From Gordionus sp. m RMFG-2023 (lineage: Eukaryota; Nematomorpha; Gordioida; Chordodea; Parachordodidae): a stretch of DNA of 64,000 nt. The notes beneath the pieces are model-generated. The model ran no database searches. It was not told the DNA's origin and saw only the letters and a program-made list of their open reading frames with translations. The translations under genes were made by a program, and so were the position numbers. Positions within the stretch are counted from its first letter, which is position 1. Each line of letters opens with the position of its first letter. Shown piece by piece: positions 23,210 through 35,539 of this stretch. The stretch covers positions 57,374,954-57,438,953 of the forward strand of contig NC_088776.1 of assembly GCF_954871325.1 (NCBI RefSeq). The letters run 5' to 3'.

Positions 23210-25718
23210 GGGGAGACCGGGGTTATATTGTCCATAAAAAATTGAGAGGCTGTGAAAAGGAGGAGAAATAATTTATCAAAATAATTTTGATGTTATTTTA
23301 TTCTTTATATAATTATCTACGGTAGAAATTAATATCTAATAAAAAAATATTATATATTTTTTTAAATTTAAATTTTAAAAAAATGAAAATTTTTGAGTCA
23401 TGAAAAAGAGACGGGGGACGTATTATCCTTTTGTGGGGCATGTTTTAGACTATCATTTTCTAAGCATTTTATTCATTTTTTTTCATATAAAAATCATAAC
23501 AAACATGTAATATTAACATACAACACATTTATTACATATAAAAAATGGATTAAAATCACAACATGATCCATGTGCCCATAAATGACAATCCAATCTTCAT
23601 TATGGTGGTGAGTTTGATAGTTTTTGTGGCACACTAAACAAAATTCTTTTTTGCCAGCATTCATATTTAAACTTTTTTTATTATTGGTTTGATTTTTTTT
23701 TCAAATTATTAGCCCTAGATCTGGCTATTTTTTTGTAAGGTGAAGAGGGGAGGGAGAGTCAATAGAACTATACCACTGTCAGAGCACAGCTCAATGACTT
23801 CAATAGATTGGTGAGATTTATGATTATCTAATATAAGCAAAACCTTTTTATCTTGACTGGGCTTAGTGTATTTTATAAAATGATTTTAAAAATATATAAA
23901 ATCTTCAGCCAGCATCCACCCAGAACCATTAGACACGCCAATGCATGCTACAGGGCCATCTCTTAAATAATGATCATAAAATTTTTTCCTGGGATATATA
24001 AACATAGGTGGAATAGAATTTCCTAGAGCATTGACAGCAATTGCCAAGGTCATAAGTGTACCACATTCTGATGTAGTAATTGCCACAACCTGTTTTTCGC
24101 CTTTCTTTGCAATAACTTTATTAGGCCGTTGAACTGTTGTTAATCCTATGAAAATATTAAAGATTTGCTATCATATATATTTTAATTAACCAGTTTAATC
24201 CATATTATATATATCACATGGTAGAAAGTTATTTTCCCTTGTGACAGTCAAATAATTATTAAAAAATAAATCAACCATTTTCATATTAAAATTGGTAGCC
24301 CTGGCTATACTTGTAGTCTCTGGTGTTCTCAAAGAAATAGTTGGATTTCTTTAAATGCTCCAAACCAGTCTTCATCAGCTGATTGAGTTATTTCCCAAGA
24401 TTTTGCTTGTAAACTATACCTATTGGCCATTTGATAAGCTAAAACTCTAACCTAAATTTAAACATAAGACATTAAATTATTTATATATTAAGGCAATCTA
24501 ATTAAAATCCTAATTCTTAAATTTTATTCTGAATTTATTTAATAATTAATATAATAAAATATATCATACATAATTAAACCTCTAATGTATAGGCAAGAAC
24601 CAAAATATGTTTTAATGCATGATATAATTTAATGCTAAATCAATGAATAAATCATTTTAAAATTAATATATATGGCAGCATCATTTTATTTTAAATATAT
24701 ATCATACACACATAATTAAATCTTTAATATATAGGTAAGATTTGATTTAAAGCATGATATAATATATATAATGCTACATTGAATAAATCATTTTAAAATT
24801 AATAAAGATGTTTCATTAACATATAATGTAAATAATTTTAAAAAATTTCTCAAGTTTATTATTATTTAACTAAAGAAATACCATGGCATAAATTTAAACA
24901 TTATAAAAAAAATCATTTTACAGAGATATATGATATAACAAAGGATTAAAATACTTGATTAGGGCATAATCCTGAAAATAATCTTGATCCTTTAATTAAA
25001 TAATCTGTTAATTTAGCTTCTTGAATAGGAGAAAATACTGATCTGTAAAGATATCGCTCTTGAAAATCTTCATTTCTTTTGAACAATTTATTATACCTCT
25101 TAATGCTTAGTTTCTTAAATATATACTAATTTAAATATATAAATATACCTCACATAACTTAAATTCGTATTCATGGTTATAACTGTCAAAGGTATCTTAT
25201 ATTTCAGCATTTGAAGAATACTTGCCTTTTGATTATCATTATTTTCTTTGTTAGTTTTTCTAATATATGTTCGAACCATTTTACAAAATCAGAACCAATA
25301 TTTTAATGAATGTATGTAAAAGGAAAAGACGCACCCCGCTAATACCTTCCCCAGGTCCACAGGATCATTTAAAAATTAAATTTAGAATATTAAAATAACA
25401 TAATGATTGTCAATATTTTTATATATGATAAAATGGAGATTTTTTTATCATTTAGAATTTATATTAAGTCTGAACAACTTTTATAAAAAAAGTTATTCGT
25501 GAAAATGTAAAATTTAAAAAAGTTACTTTGGGTATGTTGAAACTTAAATTTGCATTTAAAATTTTTCATGAGCAATTTTGTCCGAAACAATTTGACCTAC
25601 TTAAGCACCTTATTATAATACATATTTGGCTTAAATTACAAATCTTAAACTTTATTAATTTTTAAATTATTTGAGAAGGAAATACCTACCCCGGGAACAC
25701 ACTATCCCCGGTCTCCCC
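23210..25718 (-). mobile_element. pogo/Tigger-like DNA transposon
   Basis: Inverted ends GGGGAGACCGGGG at both limits are flanked by TA (23208-23209, 25719-25720), the target duplication of the Tc1/mariner-pogo superfamily. The minus strand encodes a decayed DDE_1 transposase. In protein order: AYQMANRYSLQAKSWEI and ADEDWFGAF (about 24330-24440), CDIYNMD with the first catalytic Asp (about 24195), the 66-codon frame at 23886-24086 (NALGNSIPPMFIYPRK), then VLLILDNHKSH with the second Asp (about 23830). At least one stop and several frame changes separate these. The end of the catalytic domain and a clear DNA-binding N-terminus were not found. Element length is near full. Confidence 0.9.
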
Positions 25719-25719
25719 T

Positions 25720-26370
25720 ACTAATTAAATTTTTTACTTGTTAATTTAATTTCTTATTATATATTATTATTGTTTAATATATATAATTATATTTTACATT
25801 GATTTATATATTAATTTTTTGAACAATAATTAAATATTTTTACATTATATCTTTTTGAGAAATTTTATATCTTTGCAATTTATATTTTTATGCGATATAA
25901 ATAAAATTTTAAAAGATTTCATATATATATTTATATATGAAATATTTAACCTTAAAAATCATCACAAACATAGCTTATCAAAATAAAAGTAGCTCTTTTG
26001 CAAATGACGATTATTTTAATGACCTTTTTGTTAATGTTTGAGTAGTGCATATTAATATAACTATATAGGTGGAATTTTAATAATTTATATTATTACAAGT
26101 AGATGGCCGTCAAAAATGACGGGGAATGAGAATGTTCTCCTTACTTTTATGATAGTTGTTACCTGATATTTGGAAATAATATCCAATTTTTCTTCTTTAT
26201 AACCCCCCCCCCTTTCAGGCCAGGTTCAATGCATTAAAATAAGTGTAAATACTAGGTTACTGATGCTTACTACCTTAAGGTACTACCTATCAAATTTTGT
26301 TTATTTTCATTTGGATAGGCACTACCAAATGTATTTATAATATATATTTGAAAAATCGTGATTTTTGGAA
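25720..26370. other. AT-rich spacer
   Basis: Simple AT-rich DNA with TA runs. I see no gene, RNA or named repeat. Confidence 0.45.
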
Positions 26371-26371
26371 A

Positions 26372-26443
26372 GCCTCTATGGCCTAGTAGACAAGAGCTTC
26401 GCTTACTGATCCCATGATCGCAGGTTCGAATCCCGGGAATGTC
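26372..26443 (+). repeat. tRNA-derived SINE head or tRNA pseudogene
   Basis: An A-box-like TGGCCTAGTAGACAAGAG and a consensus B box GGTTCGAATCC lie at tRNA spacing. The 5' GCCTCTA does not pair with the 3' end, so a functional tRNA is unlikely. A T-run and a further SINE-like body follow to about 26540. Confidence 0.65.
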
Positions 26444-26869
26444 ATTTTTTTTTAAATCTAACTTGTTGGTTCCATCCTTGGGGGAATGATATATAATAGG
26501 CCAGCTTAACCACGTGATTCCGTTAGGGTCTTTTTACATTTTAATAAATTTTGATCGGTATTTAGCAAATTAGGTTGGTATTTAGAATATTTTCATTCAT
26601 TCACTTGGTAGTAAACATCATTAACCTAAATAATATGGTTTGAGTCGAAATATATTAAAAATTTTTACTTAATAATATCAATATCATTTGTTAGATATTA
26701 CTGATCACCTATACCTATTATTTAATATTTAAAAAAATTCCCAAGCAAAGTAAACAATAATAATTCTGAAAAAATTGTTCCTAGCCCAATAAAAGATCAT
26801 AATAATTTTGTTAGTTGAGAACTGAAATAAAATATTTAAAAAATCATAATGAATTTAAAAATACAATCA

Positions 26870-27420
26870 AAATCAGATTTTCATGGGCCTTGGTTTTTTG
26901 TTCATATCAAGCCCAGGCAGCAAAAAAATTTGTTTTAGTGTCTGACCCATAGTTAATAATAAAAAAAAATATTAAGCGTCCAAGCTGATAATAATTTTGA
27001 AAAATTTTCCCCAAATCCAGCCCAAAATAATATCTAAAAATATTTTCCAAGTCCAGCCCAAACGATAGTAATTTTCAGAATATGTTCCCAGCCTGGAGAT
27101 CGGTAAATCTCTAAAAACAATCTCTATTTTAACCCCGCTCACCCCTACTTTAGACCAAGGCCAACCCATTAAGACTAAGAGTGAATACTATTTTTTTTGA
27201 GCATGAGCCTTGGTTTTTTGATCAGGCCTGGCCATGTCTTCAAAAAAAAATTCAGGTCAATGTCTGACACATATTTAAAATTAAAAAATTTTTAAGCATA
27301 TGACCATAATAATTTTGAAAATTTTTTCCCAAGCCAGAACCAAGCCTATATTAATTGTAAAAAATATTTTCCAAGCCCAGAAAAACGCATAATTTATTTT
27401 TCCTTGGATCCAAAAAATAG
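26870..27420. repeat. Imperfect tandem repeat with GCCTTGG / CCAAGCCCAG blocks
   Basis: Two arms, about 26880-27075 and 27205-27420, share GGGCCTTGGTTTTTTG, TGTCTGACCCAT-like and TTTTCCAAGCCCAG blocks. Composition resembles the hAT-type MITEs with CCCGGCCC motifs. The 65-codon minus frame here is not a gene. Confidence 0.5.
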
Positions 27421-28676
27421 GTCCAGTATAAGAATTAAATCTGTCTTATATGTACATTTTTTTGCCATTCTAGAGTAAATTTATTTGATATAGGAATGGT
27501 GGTAAAGATTGATTTGATATCTTGGGCGTTCATTAGGAAACCAAACAATAGCAAATTCATAAGGAGTTGCCTTTTAAATTTGTTTGTTTTTGTAAATATG
27601 ATTTCGAGCTAATAATTTTCCTACTCTCCGAGAATGTATGCAATGTCACTAAACAATAATTTTACAATAAATAAATCAGGTTATCATTTTCGGGAAATGT
27701 TTTTTTTGAAGGAAACTCAAAATTATTTGAAAAAATTAAACCAGGTCAAAAACTTGCAATAAGCTGATTTAATAAAAACCTTCCTGCAAAATTCATGTGA
27801 AAAAAAACCCCCCATCAAATTCTATTTACCCTATCACCTTTGGCAAAATTCTGGATAATTTAATCGCTTATTGGTCGATATTTAAATCACGATTCATTTT
27901 GTAATTTTGATCAATGTTTGTAACTGTCTTTTATAAAACAAATATTTTATAACAAACTTAACAATCATTACTAAAATAAAATATAAATTATTCGCAAATG
28001 TTTTTGACTATCAAAGTAAAAAATTATGCAAAATTTGGTTTATATTTTCATTTTTTCTTGAAACAAATATATCTTAGATATTCCATGTATTCTATCTAAG
28101 TTTGATGATAAATTATTCTCACGAAATCAAATGTTATCAATGCGTATCGTTAAGTGAGTTAATTTAATTAACCTTTATATATTTCAGATTTACAAAGCTC
28201 ACTTTTTGAACGATTTCAAATTAAATTATCTTTTGTACCATAAACTAGTAAGCATTTAATGGGGAAGGGAGAAAACATTAGGTAAAATATTTCTCCTAAC
28301 CTTTAGGACTTTTGATAAAGAAAGAAAAAAAGAAAGAATCAACTAATTCCACGCCTTTGGCCGTGCAGCATTTTTCTTAAAATTTATATATATTTCATTA
28401 AAATTTAAATTATAGATCATCCATTTTAAAAAAAATTTTCACTTTCTACTAATTTTTCTCTTTAAATAATTGTCTATATGTGGCATTATGTTTGAATATT
28501 TTGTGTGGTAGTGTGTGGAGGGAAATATTTTGTTAATCTAAAATGATACAAAAATATGAAAATTTCTTCAAGGATTTAGTGCTCTATATTTAAATATTAA
28601 GGGTATTTAAGTTTAAAATGATAACACTACAGAATATTATGTATATTTTTTTTATATAAAACTCAAATTATTTTAG
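27420..28676. other. Spacer upstream of the three-finger gene
   Basis: AT-rich, with no exon I can defend. The missing signal-peptide and first-cysteine exons of the gene at 28677 should be here or further left; none with matching splice phase was found. Confidence 0.4.
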
Positions 28677-28727
28677 ATACCGGAACATGTCGAACCCCTT
28701 TCAATGGAAGAGCTATTATTGTTGAAG
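28677..28727 (+). CDS. Three-finger (Ly6/activin-receptor-like) gene, exon i
   Basis: After the acceptor AATTATTTTAG, two bases complete a codon and the frame reads TGTCRTPFNGRAIIVE to a GGTATAAT donor. A stronger-looking GTAAGT eight bases later would put the next exon into a stop, so the first is preferred. The piece carries one cysteine of a disulphide-rich extracellular domain. Upstream exons with a signal peptide are not identified. Part of this exon's 3' end is copied at about 36495. Confidence 0.55.
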
Positions 28728-29252
28728 GTATAATTGTAAGTAAAAAACAGTGTAGATGATAAGATATTCATTGGAAACAACCCCAGCCCCCTCCTCCTTC
28801 CCTCAAAAACCTATACTTAGCCCATTAAAAAAAAATTGCTACTTTTTTACTGTTCGATATTTAGCAATCTATTTTAAATTATAACAGGTCAATAATTGAA
28901 TTATAAATTATAGCGGTATAATATCCATAAATATTTCATAAATATGGATACCCCTCTAAATAATTATACTCTATTCTCAAATAATCCCTACTTCCCCCCC
29001 CCCCAACCCCGCTTATATAGATGCTGGTTAATGAAAAATCAGGTTATATTTAGTATAATCCAAATATTATATTTTCGCCAAAATATGTTACCTACGATCA
29101 AAATATGTTTAAGCCTTTCTGCCACATATATGCTTACATTTGAAGCTTGTAAGATATGATTTGGCTAAAATCTTGATTTAGCAGTTTTTTTTTAAAAAAA
29201 ATCTGGCAATAGAGGTTTTATGTTATATCATTTATTTTTAATAAAATTTTAG

Positions 29253-29320
29253 GTAAAAATGGCAAGTGCTTCAGATTTTTAGATCCCCGCGTTCCTACAG
29301 TAGCAAGAGGATTAGCTATA
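29253..29320 (+). CDS. Three-finger gene, exon ii
   Basis: Acceptor AATTTTAG; two bases complete the split glycine, then 22 codons (KNGKCFRF, then PRVPTVARGLAI) to a GTAAAA donor in phase 0. The order G-K-C-F then RG is typical of activin/TGF-beta receptor ectodomains and Ly6 proteins. Intron from the previous exon is about 525 bases. The exon would otherwise meet a stop seven codons on. Confidence 0.6.
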
Positions 29321-29512
29321 GTAAAACAAAAAAAATAGAAATGCTAAAATTTTTATGCAGACTTTTCTGTAAGGCATTGGCGAGCGATTAGCGTTTAAGC
29401 CATTATTATTTTTAATTTTATAATAAATAAAAATTAATAAATAGATCATTAGTTATTCGCTTACTAAGTAAGATATTATATATGTAATAAAATTAAATTT
29501 TTTTTTTATAAG

Positions 29513-29638
29513 CGATGTATAGAGGATCCTGGTCTCGAATGCTGTACAGATGATTTCTGTAATTCATCCCGTTCAAATCTAAAAATTCATATAAAATACT
29601 TGACGTATTTAATATTAATTATAAAGCAGATTTTATGA
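29513..29638 (+). CDS. Three-finger gene, terminal exon
   Basis: Acceptor TTTATAAG then 41 codons to TGA at 29636-29638. It begins RCIEDPGLECCTDDFCN, the hallmark ECC..DFCN closure of Ly6/uPAR and activin-receptor-type three-finger domains. A 20-residue tail follows that is hydrophobic at its end (YLTYLILIIKQIL), compatible with a GPI-anchor signal or short membrane segment, as in many Ly6 proteins. Splice phase 0 matches exon ii. No kinase region follows, so a Ly6-like surface protein is more likely than a receptor kinase. Exact partner or role unknown. Confidence 0.7.
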   Translation, partial: RCIEDPGLECCTDDFCNSSRSNLKIHIKYLTYLILIIKQIL

Positions 29639-29782
29639 ATTGATAAATGGCAATTAATAATTTATTTATATACATATAATCTAATACTTAACGACTTTGT
29701 AAAAAAATATTTATATTTGGAAGAATAATAAAAAATGTATAAGAAATATTTAAACAAATTCATTAAATTTTATGGAATGTAT

Positions 29783-29970
29783 TAGTGTTGTTAAATGGCT
29801 CGATTTGAGTCCCATTTTTAAAAACGGCTAATTCAATATTTTAGCTAGAATTGATGTCCAAACCTTTGTGTCATCTACGAGCAAAAATCTTAAGGATCGC
29901 GATAATATTTTTTCTGAATTGAGTTAGCCTTTTTTTAAAAAATCGTCTCAAAATAAGCCAATTAACACTA
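29783..29970. mobile_element. hAT-type MITE
   Basis: 188-bp element with ends TAGTGTTGTTAAATGGC and, inverted, TAGTGTTAATTGGC. Perfect 8-bp duplication GAATGTAT at 29775-29782 and 29971-29978. Same family as 6246-6479. Confidence 0.88.
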
Positions 29971-29979
29971 GAATGTATA

Positions 29980-32900
29980 TTATAAGTAATGTTGATATAG
30001 ATAATAATTATTGTAAAAGTTTCAATATAGTTATTGATATACAGTAAGTCGTTTGAAAAATGTATAATATTAAAAATTAAAAATCAAATATTAGAATGAT
30101 CGAATAGTTACGAATATAAATAATAAATTATTCCGTTGGATACAGTTAAACAGTTATTCGATTCAAATATTCGAATAATTGGTTTATGCAAATAAAAATG
30201 TACAATTATATACAAATTAAAATAATTTTAAAAATTACTTTTTTTTTATTATTTTGTCGTTGTTTAATTTTCATAATATCCTTTTGATGTTTGTTTTTTT
30301 TTGTAGAAATATATTCCTCTTTTAGTTCTGTATACACATTATATATTGTAAGTACATATATATATAGTAAATTTTTCGATTAATTTAAATGCATCGGATA
30401 CTATTAATGCACTATTTGACTTATGTGATTATGCCTTTTTACTTTAAAGTAGAATTCTAAGTTACACGAAATCAAAGTACACTGTAATGTGAATAACAAG
30501 AATAAGAATGTCTCAAATGGGTGCTAGGTAAATCTAATAATGAGAAGAATTAGTCATCAGGAATACATTGATGTTCATGTTATATTAGAATAAAGTTGAT
30601 TTGAAAAAATATGTTCACGATCTAAAAAAAATAAATATTAATTGAATATTTATATGGTTGCAAATAATGTATAAACAAAAATCGATTGTAAAAAATTTAT
30701 GTAAAAATATTATAATTTGTGTAAAATTGGGAAAAACAATAAAATTATACATTTTTTTAAAATAAAGGACGAAGAAGAAAGAAAACGGAAGAATGCCATG
30801 TGTATTGAACTAAGAGGGAATGTTTCTAAGAAACACTTTTCAAATTGGAATTTTTGTTTGAGGGATTAGCGACTCGTTTTTAACCCCCGTCCATATTGAA
30901 ATTTTTCTGCCCAATTAATTTAAAAATCTTAGGGATTGGGGACCGGGGTGTTCCAAAACACTAAAAATTAGGGGAATAAAAATTGAAGAATTTAGAAGTG
31001 ACCTATATTTGTTGCATTTTTTGGCTTCTTGGATTTCTAAGAGGTCATAGTTTCTATTAGCCAGAAATGAGGTAACACATTATATATCCTAGACAAGTGT
31101 TTAGCCGCCGAGGCAGAAGTTAAAAACAAGCAATTGGGGCGCTTGCGTCATTTTCATTTAATTAACGGCTCCAAACTATTGGGTAAACCGACCGAATCAA
31201 AGATTTACCGATGCCACTGACTTTAAGGCAAGAGAAGCAATGTGTAGAAAATGGATCAACTTGTTTATTGTAGACAGCACAGATGACAGACGGATAAGAC
31301 AACCTGGCCAATGGCAATTTGAAACTCATCATTTGTGAGTAAAATTTCCTTTTTTTCCACTCGGGATCACATCTGGCCATTCATAGCCGTTAAGATTTTT
31401 TTTGCGTTTCTGAGTAGTTGAAGGTTAGCTAGATCAGGTCATTAACATAGATTTTTAATTGTACATTGAAGCATAGGAACTAGAAAGCTCTTTAAATGGC
31501 TGGAAACGAAGTGCTCGGACTCTTGGAGAACTAGAGTAAGCCAAGATAGTTTGGCTAAACTGTTGCTTGGGAAGATGAGGAAGATTCTTTAGCGAATTAA
31601 AAAGAGATTGAATCAAATTGTCAAAAAATTTTGATAAAAGGAAGTTGAAAAGCCAACAGGGGAACCTCACAGGCAGAGTTCCTTGTGAGGAATGATTTTA
31701 AAATCTGGGGGAGGGGTAGGAAGATATTTCGCATATTTAAATATTATGTTTCGTGTTATAATTTTATATTAACATTAAATTTTATTAGATTTGAATACAA
31801 ATTTTGCGTTATGATTTATCTAAACAAATTATTGTGTTTTTATCTAAGTTTATGATTGCATAAATGCATTATAGAATATTTGTTTTGAGTGGATAAATTG
31901 TATACATATAAAAGCAGATCAAATTTAAAAAACAGCATTTCAATTCTAATTCTGTGTAGTTAATTTCAAATACAAAATTCAAATTCTAGTTCGATTAGTA
32001 ATACAAACGCCAATTTAAACTAAGATAATGGAAGGTAGATTACATTCAGATAGAAGAGGGGTGGAATATATTAGAAAAAATAAATAGATATACGTATAAG
32101 TAATTTTAGAAGATTTATGGAGCTATAACAAATGGTAGACATGGTGAATGACAGTAAGCATTGAGAACTGTTAAGGGTTCAGAAAGAAATCAATCTAAAA
32201 TCATATGAATGATATTAGATAGGATTGTTACAATTCATTTTTGAATGAAACTATACTTTTATCGTAAGTTTAAATTATTGAATATTGGAAAATTGATTTT
32301 CCCAGAAAATATATTTTTCCAAAAAATATTGTTTTATTGCTTCTAAACAAATTTATTGTAAGTTTATTAATTTCACATCTAAAGCTGGAGAGAATTTTAT
32401 ATCTTATTAAAAACCGTAGTAGGAAAATAAATTTGTTATCTTAGGGTGTGCTCATATGTTCAATACCTATGATAGCCAAATTATCATTTGTGAGAATGAA
32501 CTTCGAATTAGAAACCCACAAAGCCCGGCCCGCCCTTATTAAAATGGACAGGACAAAAATTATAATGAACTGGAACGAACAAGTCGTACATAAAAAAAAT
32601 TCGGATCTGGTCACACCGTCCTTCATAAGCTTTTTAGACATATTTTCTAATTATGTAGGATATCTCTTTAATGAGAAAAAAGTTAGTAAAATAAAATTAA
32701 TATTGTATTCAAAAACATATTATATTAAAATTCCACTTCTAGCTCCTACCCATTATTTCTTTTATCAAAATTTATTTAAAGAGTTAAAAATACATTTACA
32801 TTTATTTAATAAAATTGATTGAAATATAGGGTCAATCACAAGATTTTTCATCTCAATTTAAGATTATAAGTTTTTATTACGAATAAGTATTTTTTTCAAA

Positions 32901-33060
32901 TATTATTCATGAACATTGAATATTTGAATCACCCGTTTTTAATGGGACTGACTAGAATATATTTCGATGAATAAAGTGTTTTAGATACGACATTTTGTAC
33001 GAATTTGAATCGCTTCCCCTTATATTTGTTTAATCCTATAAGTAGTGACATATTAGCAAC
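29980..33060. other. Spacer with a GC-richer island at 30770-31690
   Basis: Mostly AT-rich. The island at 30770-31690 has more balanced composition and overlapping 50-70 codon frames on both strands (for example minus 31162-31380 and 31455-31670; plus from about 31168), none with a motif I recognise. It may be a decayed gene or unknown transposon. An open frame at 32448-32822 lacks an ATG near its start and overlaps a CCCGGCCCGCCC MITE-like block; I do not call it a gene. Confidence 0.35.
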
Positions 33061-33319
33061 CAGATTTTTTTTTTAAACTAAGACTGGAATGAATACTATC
33101 TTAAAGTACAAAAAGAGCATATACTACCGAATATATTTATAAACAAACTATCTTATATATATATACAAATTAAATGATAAATTGCTTCATAGATAAGTCT
33201 GATATAGAGGTGTCACAAAAGGGACCGCTAGAGAAAATTTACTTATCAGTACCAATATGATCTAATATTACGCCCTATATCTGACAACCCTTTTAATCAT
33301 ACCTTAATCTTGTCTTAGG

Positions 33320-33971
33320 AGTTTTCGCCGGGGTGGCCTAGTGGTTTTTGAGGTATGCTTGGAAACCGAAGGTCCCAGGTTGAATCCTGGTAAGGAACTG
33401 TAAATTCTTCGATGACTGATGTGTAAAGACATATGATAAGATGAATTTCTGAGCTGAAAAACACTTCCCCGGTCACAGGCAGGCTTGAACAGCCGGGTGC
33501 TAAGATACTTGTCCAATAAACCAAGTGGAAGATGTATAGCTGAACTTGTGGACCAATCAAGGATGACAGCAATCTCTTGGCCAGCTCTAGGATAATGGTG
33601 ACTTCGGGAGCTGGGCAAGAACAATATCTACTAATCTACAATGGATTTGATAACGATAGGGAGATCCATCGAGATTCCGGTGGGAGATTAATCTTACAAT
33701 GGAATCAGTACTCTGTGGGATATCTGTCGATATTGATACTTCGGTGTGAGGAATACTCAGGTGGAATATCTGTCGATTTGATACTTCAATGTAAAATCAA
33801 GATACAATGGCCTCGCTAGCAATACTCCTGTGGGAGATCCAAATGGAATCGATAAGAATACTCAAATGGGATATCAGAAATAAAAATGAAAGAGATAGCA
33901 TGAGTAATAAAGGGGAGAGAGATATTTAAAGAGCTTACCACCAGAAAAGGTAAAAGTTTAAAATATAAATA
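33320..33971 (+). mobile_element. tRNA-headed SINE with long body
   Basis: The head (about 33328-33396) has an A box GGTGGCCTAGTGG, a B-box-like GGTTGAATCC and a pairing CCAGG/CCTGG T stem. The body contains two to three imperfect repeats around GATACTTCGGTGTGAGG. It interrupts sequence continuous in copy 1 and is flanked by AATCTTGTCTTAGG and AATCCTGCCTAAGG, a decayed 14-bp duplication; the right flank in copy 4 (AATCTTGTTCTAAGG) is closer. A LINE-mobilised SINE is inferred. Confidence 0.75.
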
Positions 33972-33984
33972 AATCCTGCCTAAG

Positions 33985-34193
33985 GGGTTAGGGTAAGGCT
34001 TACTAAGTCTAGCATGGAATATTATAAACCACAGCTGTTTTTCCAAAATGGATGACTTAAAAAGATTTTGATTTTAATTGCTAATAAGAGCGCGTCAACT
34101 TACGACATTAGATTTCTCCGAATAATGCGTCTTAATGACAGATAAATAGTTTAGAATTGATTTCATTATTATTTTTTTTTGTATAAAAGAGAC
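33985..34193 (+). promoter_or_regulatory. Conserved upstream region of B gene copy 3
   Basis: About 34020-34140 is nearly identical to 37650-37760 and recognisable at 7425-7530. It carries CAGCTG and ends in a T-run then TATAAAAG nine bases before the ATG. That is too close for a TATA box serving this ATG; the T-run plus AAAAG may instead be a splice acceptor for a 5' untranslated exon. Confidence 0.45.
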
Positions 34194-34398
34194 ATGTTGA
34201 GGTCGTGCATAAAGATTTACTTCCTTACCGTTTTGATTCTTTTATTATCCCTTGCGAAGGTTCTTGAAGGGGGGTGTTATAAGGTATTACCGCTGGCGAG
34301 AGGAGTGGAGTATATTCCATGTGAACCTGAATATAAATATAGAGCCCAACAGCCTGCTGGTTATTATAATTATCCTCGTAAATCCAACATAAAAAAAG
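34194..34398 (+). CDS. Basic secreted-peptide gene B copy 3, exon 1
   Basis: ATG at 34194 starts a signal peptide (MLRSCIKIYFLTVLILLLSL then AKVLEG), followed by a mature segment with two cysteines (GCYKVLPLARGVEYIPC) and a Tyr/Pro-rich stretch. A consensus GTAAGA donor follows after 68 codons plus one base; the next exon matches in phase. An upstream-extended frame begins at TTG and is not used. The B family is not one I recognise. It lies in a cluster with lectin/EB genes and is probably an extracellular peptide; effector, antimicrobial or gland-product roles are guesses. The signal peptide is almost invariant between copies while the mature part is not. Confidence 0.8.
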
Positions 34399-35130
34399 GT
34401 AAGAAATGTCTTCTATTTTCTTAATTTCCCGTTTTTTTTCTGCTGCAAATTTGCTATAAATATTTTAATGTATTTCTTTTTAAAAAAAATACATAAAAGA
34501 AATAGTTAAAAAAAATAATGAATGTTATAATTAAAGCCCATCATCGCTATCTAATGTTGTAGATATATCAAGGATATTAAATAAAAACACTTGCAATTTA
34601 AACGTATATAATCTGTGATAAAAAGAGTTTGGCAAAGAAGTGTTTATACCTGAGAATCGCACTTATGTACCATATTATTAGGAGAAAAAAATTAAGCCAA
34701 ATAAGTGGCGATCGCAATGAAGCTATCATTTCAAAACAAGCCATTACGATGGCTATTCATTAAAGTATGTGCATCGCTATTCATGGTTCCATATCATATA
34801 GCAATGCAAGAAAACCGATCTCTTAATTGTTTTTTTTACATGACCTTTGTTTTTTATTAATAAACTCAATGAATAAAAAATAATAATTAAAAATTACTAA
34901 GAAGTTTTATCAATTTAAAAGAAATATCTTGAATAGTTTTTTGACTTAATCATATTTTATACGGGGTGGGGGAGTCTCAACTCCTTCCCCCTCTCCCCAT
35001 TCCAATTTATCTATGATACTGTTTTTTTTTAATTAAAAAACAATATATGTTTTGATTTTATATGATTTTTTTTCTGTATATGCCATACCATATTAAAATT
35101 CCGATTAATTTATTATAACACATCTTTTAG

Positions 35131-35228
35131 ATATCAAAAAGCTGACCGAAAAGAAGAACGCTATAAAATCTAATAACAGGAAATCGAAGCTCAGATACCT
35201 CAAGAGAAGGTCATGGGCAAAGAATTAG
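35131..35228 (+). CDS. Gene B copy 3, exon 2 (basic tail)
   Basis: Acceptor CATCTTTTAG; two bases complete the Asp codon and 31 more codons run to TAG. The segment is strongly basic (KKLTEKKNAIK, then NRKSKLRYLKRRSW), about 45 percent Lys/Arg. With exon 1 the protein is 100 residues, 74 or so after signal removal. Dibasic KR/RR sites could be processing points. The 732-base intron and the 3' flank are shared with the other copies. A possible poly(A) signal AATAAA lies at about 35314. Confidence 0.8.
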
Positions 35229-35539
35229 ATTATTTTTTAAATTACGAATTTAATGCTTTGAAGGAATGAATATTTTTTTTTTGACAAAATTATGCCCTTA
35301 TGATTTGTAAAATAACAATAAAATATGGTTTTTTTAAATAAATATAATATTATAATTGTTATTGTTATTGTTATTTAAATTCAAATGATTGTGTATAATT
35401 TGACGTATAAATAAATTACGTGTTTTTTTGAAAAAAATTGACCTCATTTATTTTGACGGTTTCCTTAATTTTAAAAATTCATTTGGGATCGGAACACAAA
35501 ATCCTTTTAGCTTTTTTAATTAACAATCCAATTAAAAAA

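Noticed and set aside
26372-26443. Functional tRNA gene
   Set aside because: A and B boxes are present but the acceptor stem does not pair, and a SINE-like body follows.
31162-31670. Minus-strand frames in a GC-richer island, once considered exons of a gene
   Set aside because: Equally plausible frames occur on the other strand, and no conserved motif or convincing splice pair was found.
32448-32822. 124-codon open frame
   Set aside because: No ATG at its start, no motif, and its 5' part lies in a MITE-like GC block; compatible with chance.
34181-34189. TATAAAAG as a TATA box for gene B
   Set aside because: It lies only nine bases before the ATG, so transcription would start within the signal-peptide codons; an acceptor or chance is more likely.
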